From Thomasclavelia spiroformis (GTDB taxonomy: Bacteria > Bacillota_I > Bacilli_A > Erysipelotrichales > Coprobacillaceae): a DNA stretch of 64,000 nt. Below, one piece after another: positions 19,280 through 28,832 of this stretch; position 1 is the first letter of the stretch, and every line of letters starts with the position of its first letter. Under the pieces are notes generated by a model. The model saw only the letters and a list, made by a program, of their open reading frames with translations. It had not been told where the DNA came from and made no database searches. Both the position numbers and the translations under genes were made by a program. The stretch spans positions 1 to 64,000 of the forward strand of contig JACJKV010000005.1 in the NCBI GenBank assembly GCA_016901755.1. Reading direction: 5' to 3'.

Positions 19280-21182
19280 AATAGATGATTGTACGATAGG
19301 TGGTGTTATCAATCCAACATTAACTTTGATTGGATGGGTTGAAAATAATGCAAATAAAATCGTAATAAAAAGCAATGGAAAAATTATTAACGAAAAAGTT
19401 ATAAAAAAAGTGCGACAAAAAGTTACAACATTTCATTATGAAATTCCTCTATTGAAAGACCAAAATAGATATCAAATTTATTTTGTGGATAATAATGATA
19501 GAGAAATATTAGTGAAAAGCATTTCTGCCAACAAAATACAAAGACTTATCCATAAATATGAAACGAGATTTAGATTTATTAAGTCTTATAAATTTCATGA
19601 TAGAAGATTAAGGAAAAAACAAGATGTTTACTATAAAAATACAATAGATTACAAAGATTCTGAGCAGTATACACGATGGTTGAAAAAACATCAGTCTTTT
19701 TGTGAGATTGAAAATTATACGTATAAACCTAAAATATCGATTGTTATGCCTGTTTACAATGTTCCTGGAGAATATTTAGGGTATTGTTTAGATTCTATTT
19801 TAAATCAGACATATCAAAATTTTGAAATCTGTATAGCGGATGATTGTTCGACAAACCAGGATACGATTGATACCTTACATAAATATATGAAAAAAGACAA
19901 TAGGATTAAAGTTGTCTTTAGGGAAAAGAATGGACACATATCTAGAGCAACTAATTCAGCATTAGAATTAGTAACAGGAGAGTTTGTAGGGTTGATGGAT
20001 AATGATGATAAATTAGAAAAACACGCTTTAAATGAGGTAATTCATGTACTAAACGAAAATCCGCATCTTGATTTCATTTATACTGATGAGGACAAAGTTG
20101 ATATGGAAGGAAATAGAAGTGATCCTCATTTTAAAAGTGATTTCGCCATTGATTCATTATATGGAGGAAATTATATTTGTCATTTTAGTGTAATTAGGAA
20201 ATCATTAATTGATCAAATCGGAGGTTTTAGACAAGGATATGAAGGTGCACAAGATTTTGATTTGTTCTTAAGGTTAACAGAAGTTACAGAAAAGATTTAT
20301 CATATACCAAAAGTACTATATCATTGGCGTATGATTCCGGGATCTACAGCTGTTGGTGGTGATGGAGCAAAAAATTATGCGGCTGATGCAGGTAAAAGAG
20401 CACTAGAGGATTATTTTAATAGAAAGAATATTAAAGTGAATATTGATAATTTCATAAGTACAAATTATTTTGTTGAATATTTATTTGATAAAGAACCTAA
20501 AGTTGAGATTTTGATTTATAATTATCAAAATCAAAAAGAAGTATTGGAATCAATAAAAAATATGACTATTTTTGAAAATTATCATGTGACTGTTTTGGAG
20601 AAAAATAAAGCAATAAAAGCGGTAAATGAAATAATCTATAAAATAAAAGCAGACTACTTAATATTTATTGATGCAAATAGTCAGATAATTTCTGTTGATT
20701 GGATTGATATTCTCATCGGATATGCTAGTCAAAAACATATTGGTGTTGTAGGATGCAAAATAATTGATGATTTGGGATTGGTAAAGGCATCTGGATATCA
20801 TGTTTCACTTAAAAATAATAAAATTTACACAAATGGGCCATTACATTATAAGGATTATGGGTATAATGGAAGATTGCTTATACCATATGATTATACATTG
20901 GTTGAAAATAAAGTTATGGCAGTTGAAAAGAGTAAATTTCAAGATTTAAATACAAATTATTCAATAGTTGTTGCGTTGTATGATTTGCAATTAAAACTTT
21001 TGGAAAATGGATATAACAACGTTATGGTGCCACAAGTTGAAATTATGAATTTTAGTGATGAAGATCAAGATAAGATAGAATTAATTTTAAAACAGTATCG
21101 AGAGACTATTTCAAAAGTGAAGTACTATAATCCGAATTTTATGATAGAGAAGTCATATTGTATTGAAAAGGTAGGAGGTTAA
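19269..21182 (+). CDS. Tandem-domain GT2 glycosyltransferase with a degenerate second domain
   Basis: A 637-residue paralogue of the preceding protein. An N-terminal beta domain is followed by a full GT2 domain (KISIVMPVYNVPGEYL, CLDSILNQTYQNFEICIADD, EFVGLMDNDDKLE, GAQDFDLFLRL). The second GT2 domain keeps the fold (VEILIYNYQNQKEVLESI) but has FIDANSQI where the partner has LNNDTEI and lacks the NDVDF motif, so it is probably inactive or structural. The ATG at 19269 overlaps the upstream gene by 11 bases, which points to translational coupling. Confidence 0.85.
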   Translation: MKYRIDDCTIGGVINPTLTLIGWVENNANKIVIKSNGKIINEKVIKKVRQKVTTFHYEIPLLKDQNRYQIYFVDNNDREILVKSISANKIQRLIHKYETRFRFIKSYKFHDRRLRKKQDVYYKNTIDYKDSEQYTRWLKKHQSFCEIENYTYKPKISIVMPVYNVPGEYLGYCLDSILNQTYQNFEICIADDCSTNQDTIDTLHKYMKKDNRIKVVFREKNGHISRATNSALELVTGEFVGLMDNDDKLEKHALNEVIHVLNENPHLDFIYTDEDKVDMEGNRSDPHFKSDFAIDSLYGGNYICHFSVIRKSLIDQIGGFRQGYEGAQDFDLFLRLTEVTEKIYHIPKVLYHWRMIPGSTAVGGDGAKNYAADAGKRALEDYFNRKNIKVNIDNFISTNYFVEYLFDKEPKVEILIYNYQNQKEVLESIKNMTIFENYHVTVLEKNKAIKAVNEIIYKIKADYLIFIDANSQIISVDWIDILIGYASQKHIGVVGCKIIDDLGLVKASGYHVSLKNNKIYTNGPLHYKDYGYNGRLLIPYDYTLVENKVMAVEKSKFQDLNTNYSIVVALYDLQLKLLENGYNNVMVPQVEIMNFSDEDQDKIELILKQYRETISKVKYYNPNFMIEKSYCIEKVGG

Positions 21183-21184
21183 GT

Positions 21185-21311
21185 GTGAAAATAAAATTTG
21201 TTATTAATCGAAAAAAACAATGAGATTGCAGATATTGCTTATGATAAAAGCAAATTTGTTAGTATTCTTCTAAAAATATTTAGCTTAATAACAAATCCGA
21301 ACTTTGATTAA
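21185..21311 (+). pseudogene. Possible frameshifted gene remnant
   Basis: AGGAGG at 21174 is followed after normal spacing by GTG 21185, but the frame stops after 12 codons (TGA at 21221) just past a run of seven A. In the next frame an open stretch encodes EIADIAYDKSKFVSILLKI through ITNPNFD and ends at 21311. A single slip in the A-run would join the two. I recognise no family in the 40 or so residues; it may be the leftover of a deleted gene at a recombination seam. Confidence 0.35.
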
Positions 21312-21318
21312 ATATTTG

Positions 21319-21340
21319 TGTCCACGCAGCGAAGCGCGGA
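21319..21340. other. GC-rich block in AT-rich intergenic DNA
   Basis: TCCACGCAGCGAAGCGCGGA (21321-21340) has 14 G or C in 20 bases, against a background of roughly one quarter, and holds a small CGC...GCG inverted repeat. It lies between the gene remnant and rmlD. It could be a seam left by locus exchange or a conserved leader of rmlD. Confidence 0.35.
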
Positions 21341-21355
21341 GAAATGGAGGAAATA

Positions 21356-22216
21356 ATGAAAGTACTAGTAACGGGTGTAAAAGGACAACTTGGTTATGAT
21401 GTTGTTCAGGAATGTAAAAAAAGAAATATCGAAGCGATTGGTGTAGACATTGACGAAATGGATATCACAGATGCTAAACAAGTAAGAGATGTTATTACAA
21501 AAGTCAATCCTGATGCAGTTATTCATTGTGCGGCGTGGACTGCAGTTGATTTAGCTGAAGATGATGATAAAGTTGAAAAAGTTAGAGAAGTCAATGCAAA
21601 AGGAACAGAAAATATTGCACTTGTATGTAAAGAATTAGACTGTAAGATGCTTTATTTATCAACAGATTATGTATTTGATGGACAAGGTGAGACACCTTGG
21701 GATCCTGACTGTAAGGATTATAAACCATTAAATGTATATGGACAGACAAAATTAGAAGGAGAATTGGCAGTAGCCAATAATCTTGAAAAATATTACATTG
21801 TACGTATTGCCTGGGTATTTGGAGTTAATGGTAAAAACTTTATCAAAACAATGTTGAATGTTGGTAAGAAATATCCTCAGGTACGTGTTGTAAATGATCA
21901 AATTGGAACACCAACATATACATATGATCTAGCTAGATTATTAGTTGATATGATCTTAACTGACAAATATGGATATTATCATGCAACTAATGAAGGTGGC
22001 TATATTTCATGGTATGATTTTACAGTAGAAATCTTTAAACAGGCTGGGTATAAAACAGAAGTTATACCAGTTACTACAGAAGAATATGGTTTATCTAAAG
22101 CAAAAAGACCATTCAATAGTCGTTTAGATAAATCTAAACTAGTAAAAAATGGGTTCAAACCATTACCAACCTGGCAAGATGCATTAAGTAGATATTTAAA
22201 AGAAATTGAATATTAA
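21356..22216 (+). CDS. rfbD: dTDP-4-dehydrorhamnose reductase
   Basis: A 286-residue RmlD enzyme, the last step of dTDP-L-rhamnose synthesis (NADPH-dependent reduction of dTDP-4-keto-L-rhamnose). It shows the Rossmann start MKVLVTGVKGQLGYDV, HCAAWTAVDLAE, the family motif STDYVFDG, the catalytic YGQTKLEGE (YxxxK), RIAWVFG and ATNEGGYISWYDF. The ATG at 21356 is preferred because GGAGG (21346-21350) lies inside the extra codons of the ATG at 21344. RmlA, RmlB and RmlC are not in the window and must lie elsewhere. Its presence supports a rhamnose-containing glycan. Confidence 0.95.
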   Translation: MKVLVTGVKGQLGYDVVQECKKRNIEAIGVDIDEMDITDAKQVRDVITKVNPDAVIHCAAWTAVDLAEDDDKVEKVREVNAKGTENIALVCKELDCKMLYLSTDYVFDGQGETPWDPDCKDYKPLNVYGQTKLEGELAVANNLEKYYIVRIAWVFGVNGKNFIKTMLNVGKKYPQVRVVNDQIGTPTYTYDLARLLVDMILTDKYGYYHATNEGGYISWYDFTVEIFKQAGYKTEVIPVTTEEYGLSKAKRPFNSRLDKSKLVKNGFKPLPTWQDALSRYLKEIEY

Positions 22217-22226
22217 AAGTAAAAAT

Positions 22227-22255
22227 GCTAGTATTATAAAAAATACTAGCTTTTT
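22227..22255 (+). terminator. Intrinsic terminator after rfbD
   Basis: A perfect 9-bp stem GCTAGTATT/AATACTAGC with a 6-base loop is followed by TTTTT. It lies only 15 bp before the ATG of the next co-directional gene, leaving no room for a promoter after it. Confidence 0.85.
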
Positions 22256-22270
22256 ATTTAGGAGAAAATT

Positions 22271-23230
22271 ATGAGAATTTCAGTAGTATTAGCTATATAT
22301 AATGGTGAAAAATATATTGTTGAACAATTAGAATCTATCCGAAAACAAACTTGTCCTGCTGATGAGGTGATTCTGATAGATGATTGTTCTACTGATGATA
22401 GTTATCATATGGCTCATCAGTTTATTGATGGTTATAAGTTAAGTCATTGGAAATTAATAAAAAATGATAATAATTTAGGATATCGTGGAAATTTTAAAAA
22501 AGGTCTTAGTTTAGTTAATGGGGATATTATCTTTTTGTCTGATCAGGATGATCGATGGCATGAAAATAAAATAGAAGTCATGTTAAGCTATATGAATGAT
22601 AATGTATTAACATTAGCATCTAGTTTTCATTTTATGGATCAAAAAGGGAATCGTTTTGAAGTTAAAAAAATAAAAGGAAGATCAAACAATAACTTATTGT
22701 TTCAGGAAGTTAATAACGTATTAACCGAGATAAAAATGGAAAGTCTATTGGAAATGAATTTTTCTCAGGGGTGTACCATGGCAATAAGAAAAGCTGTTAA
22801 AGATGAATATATAAAAATGACAAAATGTTTATTGCCTCATGACTGGGAATTAAATATTATTTCAGCTATTCATCATGGCTGTTATTATTTAGATATACCT
22901 TTGATTGATTATCGTATCCATAATAATAATGCCATTGGTATGGATAGTATTGTTGAAGGTAGTATCATAGAAGAAAAAAAACAGAGAGTTAATGAAAGAA
23001 TTGAACAAACAAAATTACAGATAAATAATGTTGATTTTGCTTTATCTTTGAATTTAGATAATGAACAGAAAAACTACTGTAATAGATATAAAAACTATTT
23101 AAGTTATCGAGTCAATGCCATGAAAAAGAAAAAAATATTTTCACTTATCTTTTTCTTTATGAAAAGAAAATATAAGGAGTTTGGAAGTATAAAAACATTT
23201 TTGGGAGATCTAGTTAATATCATCAAATAA
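22271..23230 (+). CDS. GT2 glycosyltransferase, rhamnosyltransferase-like
   Basis: A 319-residue protein with ISVVLAIYNGEKYIVEQLES, DEVILIDDCSTDDS, NLGYRGNFKKGL, IIFLSDQDDRW (SDQDD, the motif of the WfgS/RgpB-like subgroup) and MNFSQGCTMAIRK, then LPHDWELNIIS. AGGAG precedes the ATG immediately after the terminator at 22227, so expression must depend on read-through or on a promoter inside rfbD. Probably a rhamnosyltransferase of the wall glycan. Confidence 0.85.
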   Translation: MRISVVLAIYNGEKYIVEQLESIRKQTCPADEVILIDDCSTDDSYHMAHQFIDGYKLSHWKLIKNDNNLGYRGNFKKGLSLVNGDIIFLSDQDDRWHENKIEVMLSYMNDNVLTLASSFHFMDQKGNRFEVKKIKGRSNNNLLFQEVNNVLTEIKMESLLEMNFSQGCTMAIRKAVKDEYIKMTKCLLPHDWELNIISAIHHGCYYLDIPLIDYRIHNNNAIGMDSIVEGSIIEEKKQRVNERIEQTKLQINNVDFALSLNLDNEQKNYCNRYKNYLSYRVNAMKKKKIFSLIFFFMKRKYKEFGSIKTFLGDLVNIIK

Positions 23231-23240
23231 AGAGGTTATC

Positions 23241-24320
23241 ATGAAAAAAATACTAATTATATCAAATATGTATCCTTCAAAAAAATATAAGCATTATGGT
23301 GTATTTGTTGAAAATACTGCAAAGATATTAAAGCAGAATGGTTATAAAGTTACTGTTTCAGCTTTAAAAAAGAAGGATACAAAAATAACGAAATTGTTAG
23401 GTTATAGCTGGTTTTATTTGAAAACAATATTGACAGCAGTGTTTGGACATTATGATTATTTATATGCACACTATATTTCTCATTGTGCATTACTGATTAA
23501 AATCATAAAAAAAATCAAACCTGGTATCAAGGTTATTGTCAACGTGCATGGTAATGATGTCGTTCCAGAAAATAAACATGATGAAAAATTTATTCCCATG
23601 GTAAAAGAGGTTCTGCCAATGATTGATATGTGTATTACACCTTCGAAATATTTTCAGGATATTATGATCAGCCAATATCATTTATCTAAAGATATTGTTA
23701 GAGTATTTCCTTCAGGCGGTGTTGATCAAAGAGTGTTTAAGCATTTTGATCACAGTAAAACTTTATTTGATTTAGATGAAAAGAAAACTGTTATTGGGTA
23801 TGTAGGAAGGTATGAAATTAGAAAAGGATGGGAAATCTTTTTAAAAGCTGTCAATTTGTTAGAACATCGTGATCAGTATCAGTTTGTAATGGTTGGTACA
23901 GGTGATGAAGAACATCAAGCTGATCAAATGATAGAAAAATATAATTTAAATATTAAGAAATTACACATGTTAAATCAAAAGGATCTTGCTAAGTTATATT
24001 CAGCAATTGATATTTTCTGTTTTCCAACTTATCGCAAAAGTGAAAGTCTAGGCTTGGTTGGTTTAGAAGCAATGGCCTGTGGAGCAATAACGATTGCATC
24101 AAATATGGCTGGACCAACAAGCTATATAGTGGATAAAGAAAATGGTTTTTTCTTTGAGCCTTGCAATCCTGAAGATTTAAAGAAAAAAATAGAATATGTT
24201 TTACAGTTATCACAAAGTGAAAAAGAAGAAATAAAAAATAATGCATATCAAACAGTTAAACAATATGATATCAATCAAATATCTGGTATTTTGATTGATA
24301 TATTTGAAAGTATTGATTAG
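23241..24320 (+). CDS. GT4 glycosyltransferase
   Basis: A 359-residue GT-B enzyme. The N-terminal domain shows KKILIISNMYPSKKYKHYGVF and NVHGNDVVPE; the C-terminal donor domain has VIGYVGRYEIRKGWEIFLKA and FPTYRKSESLGLVGLEAMACG, the E-x7-E motif. It starts 10 bp after the preceding GT2 gene and belongs to the same transcription unit. Sugar specificity is unknown. Confidence 0.88.
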   Translation: MKKILIISNMYPSKKYKHYGVFVENTAKILKQNGYKVTVSALKKKDTKITKLLGYSWFYLKTILTAVFGHYDYLYAHYISHCALLIKIIKKIKPGIKVIVNVHGNDVVPENKHDEKFIPMVKEVLPMIDMCITPSKYFQDIMISQYHLSKDIVRVFPSGGVDQRVFKHFDHSKTLFDLDEKKTVIGYVGRYEIRKGWEIFLKAVNLLEHRDQYQFVMVGTGDEEHQADQMIEKYNLNIKKLHMLNQKDLAKLYSAIDIFCFPTYRKSESLGLVGLEAMACGAITIASNMAGPTSYIVDKENGFFFEPCNPEDLKKKIEYVLQLSQSEKEEIKNNAYQTVKQYDINQISGILIDIFESID

Positions 24321-24332
24321 AAAGGATTAATT

Positions 24333-25169
24333 ATGGATGTTTCAGTTATTATTCCCTATTATAAAGGTAAAAAATATTTAGATAGTTTATTAGATATATT
24401 AGATAAAAATAATCAACAACATCAATATCAAATGGAAGTTATTTTCGTCAATGATTATCCCCAGGAAACATTAATTATTGAAGGACAACATCATTATGAT
24501 GTTATTGTTTTAAATAATGAAGTCAATATGGGAATACATCATACGAGAGTTAACGGATTAAATAAAGCTAAAGGAAAGTATATATTGTTTTTGGATCAGG
24601 ATGACCAAATAAGTGAAAATTATCTTTCTAGTCAATTTGCTCATATCAATGGTGCAGATGTTTGCATCAGTAATGGAATCATGGAATCAGAAACAGAAAA
24701 ACATCTCATTTATAAAACAAAAAGATCGCTAGATTATTTAAAAAAACAGATTGGGTTTATCAAAGTCAGAGATCTGATTGTTTCTCCAGGACAGTGTCTG
24801 ATAAAAAAAGACAGTATACCGCAGTTTTGGAAAGAAAACTTTTTAACAGTAAACTGTGCAGATGATTATATGTTATTTTTATTAATGATTGATAAAAAAT
24901 GTAAATTTGCAGTCAATTATGATATATTGTATACTCATAAATATACAGGAGTGAATATTTCTAATGATATTCATCAGAATTATAAATCTAACATGGCAAT
25001 GATAGATTTAATTAAAGATGAATTAAAAAATATAAATGTTGATTTATTGAAGAGATGTATACAATATAAATATGATATGAAATTATATGGAAAGATTAAA
25101 CCATCTATTAAAAACCTGGATTTATTTATATATAACATCATCTACCAGTTACTTTGGAAAGGAATGTAA
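24333..25169 (+). CDS. GT2 glycosyltransferase
   Basis: A 278-residue GT2: VSVIIPYYKGKKYLDSLL, EVIFVNDYPQE, NMGIHHTRVNGLNKA, YILFLDQDDQIS (DQDD metal motif) and VSPGQCLIKKDSIP. The C-terminal part has TVNCADDYMLFLLM. It sits between two GT4 genes with gaps of 12 and 3 bp, so all four are almost certainly co-transcribed. Confidence 0.85.
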   Translation: MDVSVIIPYYKGKKYLDSLLDILDKNNQQHQYQMEVIFVNDYPQETLIIEGQHHYDVIVLNNEVNMGIHHTRVNGLNKAKGKYILFLDQDDQISENYLSSQFAHINGADVCISNGIMESETEKHLIYKTKRSLDYLKKQIGFIKVRDLIVSPGQCLIKKDSIPQFWKENFLTVNCADDYMLFLLMIDKKCKFAVNYDILYTHKYTGVNISNDIHQNYKSNMAMIDLIKDELKNINVDLLKRCIQYKYDMKLYGKIKPSIKNLDLFIYNIIYQLLWKGM

Positions 25170-25172
25170 AAA

Positions 25173-26330
25173 ATGATAAAAAAACCAAAAAATATATTTA
25201 TAGTAGGAAGTAAGGGAATACCTGCTAATTATGGTGGATTTGAAACGTTTGTTGAAAATCTGACCAAACAACAAATCAGTGATGATATCAAATATCATGT
25301 TGCCTGTCTTGATGACAAGGAATATGTTGAAGAATATAATGGCGCAAGCTGTTTTCATTTAAAAGTGCCTCAAATTGGACCAGCGAAGGCAATATACTAT
25401 GATTTAGCAGCACTAAGATATGTACTTGATTACATAGATAGTCATTACTATGCACAAAATGGTATTGTCTATATTCTTGCCTGTCGTATTGGTCCATGGA
25501 TGAAAAAATATGTCAAACAGTTTCATCAACGAGGATATAAAGTTTATGTTAATCCTGACGGACATGAATTTTTAAGAGCTAAATGGAATTATTTCATCAA
25601 AAAATACTGGAAATTTTCGGAAAAGCTGATGGTCAAACATGCTGATCTTTTAATTTGTGATAGTGAAAACATTGAATCTTATATTCAGGATGAATATAAA
25701 AAATATAATCCTAAAACAACATATATTTCTTATGGTGCGTATATTGCAGATTGTGAAGATGCTGATAACTACCAGGAATGGATCGATAAATTTGATATAA
25801 AGAAAAATGAATATTATCTAATTGTTGGTAGATTTGTACCTGAAAACAATTATGAAACCATGATTAGAGAATTTATGAGTGCCAACACAAAAAAAGATTT
25901 AGTTATTATTACTGACTATCAAAACAAGTTATATAAAAAACTGAATTCAAAACTTCATTTTGATAAAGACCAAAGAGTTAAATTTGTAGGAACAGTTTAT
26001 GATGAAGCATTATTAAAAACAATCAGAAAAAATGCTTATGCCTATCTTCATGGTCACGAAGTTGGTGGTACCAACCCTTCACTTTTAGAAGCATTAGGAA
26101 CAACAAAATTAAATCTGTTATTCAATGTTGGATTTAATCAGGAAGTTGGCTTAGACAGTTGTATTTACTGGGGAAAAGAAAAAAATAACTTAAAACATGT
26201 TATCGAACATGTCGAATCTTTTGATCAAAGTTATATAGACGAATTAGGAAAAAATGCGTTAGAAAGAGTAAAAAATGCCTATAATTGGCCAAAAATTATT
26301 AAAGAATATGAAGACTTATTCATAAAATAA
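25173..26330 (+). CDS. DUF1972/GT4 rhamnosyltransferase (Cps2T/RgpA-like)
   Basis: A 385-residue protein whose N-terminus NIFIVGSKGIPANYGGFETF is the DUF1972 signature, followed by CRIGPWMKKYV and PDGHEFLRAKWN, and a GT4 C-terminal domain with YLIVGRFVPENNYETMI and HGHEVGGTNPSLLEALG. Related streptococcal enzymes (Cps2T, RgpA) transfer the first rhamnose onto lipid-linked GlcNAc or glucose, so this is a candidate for the priming rhamnosyl step. It fits with the presence of RmlD. Confidence 0.88.
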   Translation: MIKKPKNIFIVGSKGIPANYGGFETFVENLTKQQISDDIKYHVACLDDKEYVEEYNGASCFHLKVPQIGPAKAIYYDLAALRYVLDYIDSHYYAQNGIVYILACRIGPWMKKYVKQFHQRGYKVYVNPDGHEFLRAKWNYFIKKYWKFSEKLMVKHADLLICDSENIESYIQDEYKKYNPKTTYISYGAYIADCEDADNYQEWIDKFDIKKNEYYLIVGRFVPENNYETMIREFMSANTKKDLVIITDYQNKLYKKLNSKLHFDKDQRVKFVGTVYDEALLKTIRKNAYAYLHGHEVGGTNPSLLEALGTTKLNLLFNVGFNQEVGLDSCIYWGKEKNNLKHVIEHVESFDQSYIDELGKNALERVKNAYNWPKIIKEYEDLFIK

Positions 26331-26390
26331 TTGTCGACAGCGAAAATTTGTTATATAGTATAAAAGAATAAAAAAATCGGAGGAAATAAC

Positions 26391-27098
26391 ATGTTAAAAA
26401 AATTAATGGGAATAATGTTAACATTAGTATTAACATTATCATTAACCGGATGTAGTTTTTTTGAAGATGATTCAAGTAAAGGAAATTCAAATACAAGTGA
26501 TACTTCAAAAGATGATTCAGTTAAAATTAAAACTGTCGATGATTTTGCAGAATCACAAGGATTAGTGAAATATTTTACTGTCAACGATTATAAATTTGCT
26601 CTTCCTGAAACAGTAGGAGAATATGCAAACTATTTAAAACAATTAGGAACAGTGACTTTAAATGAAACTGGGGAAAGTGTTGAAGATGCAGAATTAAATG
26701 CAGGTGGAGTTTCTTCAATGGCTGCTTATTTAAAAGTAAAGACCGATGAAGGTAAAGAAGCAAGATTCTATGTACGTTATGAAAATAAAACAGACGACGA
26801 AATTCCTGTTGCCGAAGCTACTGTGAATTTTATTGAAGTAAAATATGATGCATTATCTTCAAATGATTATGATAAAGTATTTTCAAATATTGAAGTTATT
26901 ACAGATGCATATACTTTTAAATTAAATGATAAAAGAGGATTTAAAAGATTTTATGATGAATTAGGTGATCCTATTAAAAATATTGATGGGCGTTTAGACT
27001 ATAGTGATGATTTAGGATATACTTATACTTTTGATTGTTGTAATGAAAACAGAGATGGAGTATTTAGAGGATTTATTATTAAATATCCTACTAAATAA
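26391..27098 (+). CDS. Secreted lipoprotein of unknown function
   Basis: A 235-residue protein with a lipoprotein signal: MLKKLMGIMLTLVLTLSL followed by the lipobox LTGC (Cys 21). A Ser/Asp/Lys-rich linker (residues 24-45) precedes a folded domain with AESQGLVKYFTVNDYKFALP. No family is recognised. CGGAGG precedes the ATG, TTGTCG(26331)-17-TATAGT is a weak promoter candidate, and a terminator follows at 27109, so it is probably a monocistronic gene inserted within the glycan locus. Confidence 0.75.
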   Translation: MLKKLMGIMLTLVLTLSLTGCSFFEDDSSKGNSNTSDTSKDDSVKIKTVDDFAESQGLVKYFTVNDYKFALPETVGEYANYLKQLGTVTLNETGESVEDAELNAGGVSSMAAYLKVKTDEGKEARFYVRYENKTDDEIPVAEATVNFIEVKYDALSSNDYDKVFSNIEVITDAYTFKLNDKRGFKRFYDELGDPIKNIDGRLDYSDDLGYTYTFDCCNENRDGVFRGFIIKYPTK

Positions 27099-27108
27099 TA
27101 GAATAAAT

Positions 27109-27140
27109 AGGTTACTATAGATATAGTAACCTTATTTTTT
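27109..27140 (+). terminator. Intrinsic terminator after the lipoprotein gene
   Basis: A 10-bp stem AGGTTACTAT/ATAGTAACCT with loop AGAT, followed by TATTTTTT. Confidence 0.85.
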
Positions 27141-27242
27141 AAATAAAAAAATAATTTTAAAAATAATATATTATATTAAACAATGCAATTTATTAAAAAA
27201 ATAATTTGCAGTCAATAATCAAAAATACTAAGGAGTACAAAC

Positions 27243-28823
27243 ATGTATGAAAGTGGATTAAAAAAGTTTGCAAGAAGTTTTGTATTAATAATTTATGCAT
27301 TAATTATTATCATCTTGACATATCTTTGTATTTTTTTTAATGCTTACACTAGTGTTGATGAAAAAACAACAATTGTCAGTGATAATCCTTTTAAATTGAT
27401 TTTATATTTTATTGCAGTATTAATATGTTTGTTTTTTATTAGAAGATATTATCAGGTGCAAAAATCTATGCCCTATAAAAAGATGTTTTTAATTGTATCA
27501 CTTATTACCTTGATTGTTTCTGTTTATGTGATTTTCTTTCATAATATCTTTCCCGTTGCTGATCAGCAGGATATTCTAAATGCGGCCAGTGGATTAAGAA
27601 ATGGTGATTATAGCTATTTCTTACCAACAGGATATGTTGGTAAGTGTACAAATCAAGCAGGAATTGTCATGATTTTGTACTATTTGTCTTTTATCTTTGG
27701 TGAGAATAATTATCAGATATTTCAGCTGTTAAATGTCTTTGCTTTGCTTTTAAGTTATTATAGTATTTGTGAAATTTCAGAAATAAGTTTCAGTAACGAT
27801 GAATTAAAAAAATGGACATTAATATTACTGATGTTATTTGTACCACTAACTTGGTATATTGTCTTTGTTTATGGAAATTTATTTGGATTAGGTTTTTCAT
27901 TATATGCAGTATTGTGTGGATACAGATATTTTGAAGATCGGAAAATTAAGGATATTGTTTTATCATTTGCAGGAATTACTTTATCGATGATGTTTAAGTC
28001 TAACTACTCTATTACATTTGTGGCCATGGTCTTTTTTGTGATTTTTGATATCATTTTAAATAAAAACTTAAAAACAATTATTTTGCTGATACTACTTATT
28101 CCCGCTTATTTTGCTTCTAGTATGATACCAGCGTATTTGATAGAAAAGAAAACGGGAATAGAATTAGGTAAAGGGATACCAATGACAGCTTACATTGAAA
28201 TGGGACTTCAGGATTCTCCTGATGCCCCAGGATGGTTTAACAGTTATAACTGGAATGTTTATACCAATAATGGCAGTGACACTGAAAAAGCTAGTGAACA
28301 GGTCAAAACAGATTTGCAGAATACGATAACGTATTATATTGAAAATCCAAGTGTTTTTGTGGATTTTATTTATCGTAAGACAGTATCGCAATGGTGTAAT
28401 CCTGATTTTCAGGGGACATGGTTAACCAGGCACTCAGATTTCTATTTTCACAATGATCTTTACTATGCTTTGGTCAATATTTTACAGGCTATTATTTTGC
28501 TAGGAACCTTGGCATACATTTATTTTACCGGTAGGCATATGCCCTTACATAGATTGTTATTACCAATGATCTTTATTGGTGGTTTTATTTTCCATTTGTT
28601 TTGGGAAGCCAAAGGACAGTATACGATTACATATTTTGTATTGCTTATCCCTTATTGTGCTAAAGGACTTATGGATATGAGTGATGATGTAGCAGAAGGA
28701 ATACTCACCTTAGAAAGAAATTCATCACTGTTTGAAATCATTAGGCATTTCAGTAAAAGAAATACGATTCAGTATATCATAGGATTAATTATTATCTGTT
28801 TACTGATTAGTTTGATAGTTTAA
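27243..28823 (+). CDS. Polytopic GT-C-type glycosyltransferase (GT39-like)
   Basis: A 526-residue membrane protein with about 11-12 hydrophobic segments. After the third there is an extracytoplasmic loop FPVADQQDILNAASGLRNGDY; a D/Q-rich motif here is typical of GT-C enzymes that use polyprenyl-phosphate sugars. A periplasm-side soluble loop follows GIPMTAYIEMGLQDSP. It is grouped with GtrA and a GtrB-like GT2 (10 bp and on), so it likely transfers the sugar that those proteins make and flip. Confidence 0.75.
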   Translation: MYESGLKKFARSFVLIIYALIIIILTYLCIFFNAYTSVDEKTTIVSDNPFKLILYFIAVLICLFFIRRYYQVQKSMPYKKMFLIVSLITLIVSVYVIFFHNIFPVADQQDILNAASGLRNGDYSYFLPTGYVGKCTNQAGIVMILYYLSFIFGENNYQIFQLLNVFALLLSYYSICEISEISFSNDELKKWTLILLMLFVPLTWYIVFVYGNLFGLGFSLYAVLCGYRYFEDRKIKDIVLSFAGITLSMMFKSNYSITFVAMVFFVIFDIILNKNLKTIILLILLIPAYFASSMIPAYLIEKKTGIELGKGIPMTAYIEMGLQDSPDAPGWFNSYNWNVYTNNGSDTEKASEQVKTDLQNTITYYIENPSVFVDFIYRKTVSQWCNPDFQGTWLTRHSDFYFHNDLYYALVNILQAIILLGTLAYIYFTGRHMPLHRLLLPMIFIGGFIFHLFWEAKGQYTITYFVLLIPYCAKGLMDMSDDVAEGILTLERNSSLFEIIRHFSKRNTIQYIIGLIIICLLISLIV

Positions 28824-28832
28824 GGAGTCTAT

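Noticed and set aside
26332-26339. TGTCGACA palindrome before the lipoprotein gene
   Set aside because: An 8-bp palindrome is too short and occurs once near here; no regulator family can be assigned.
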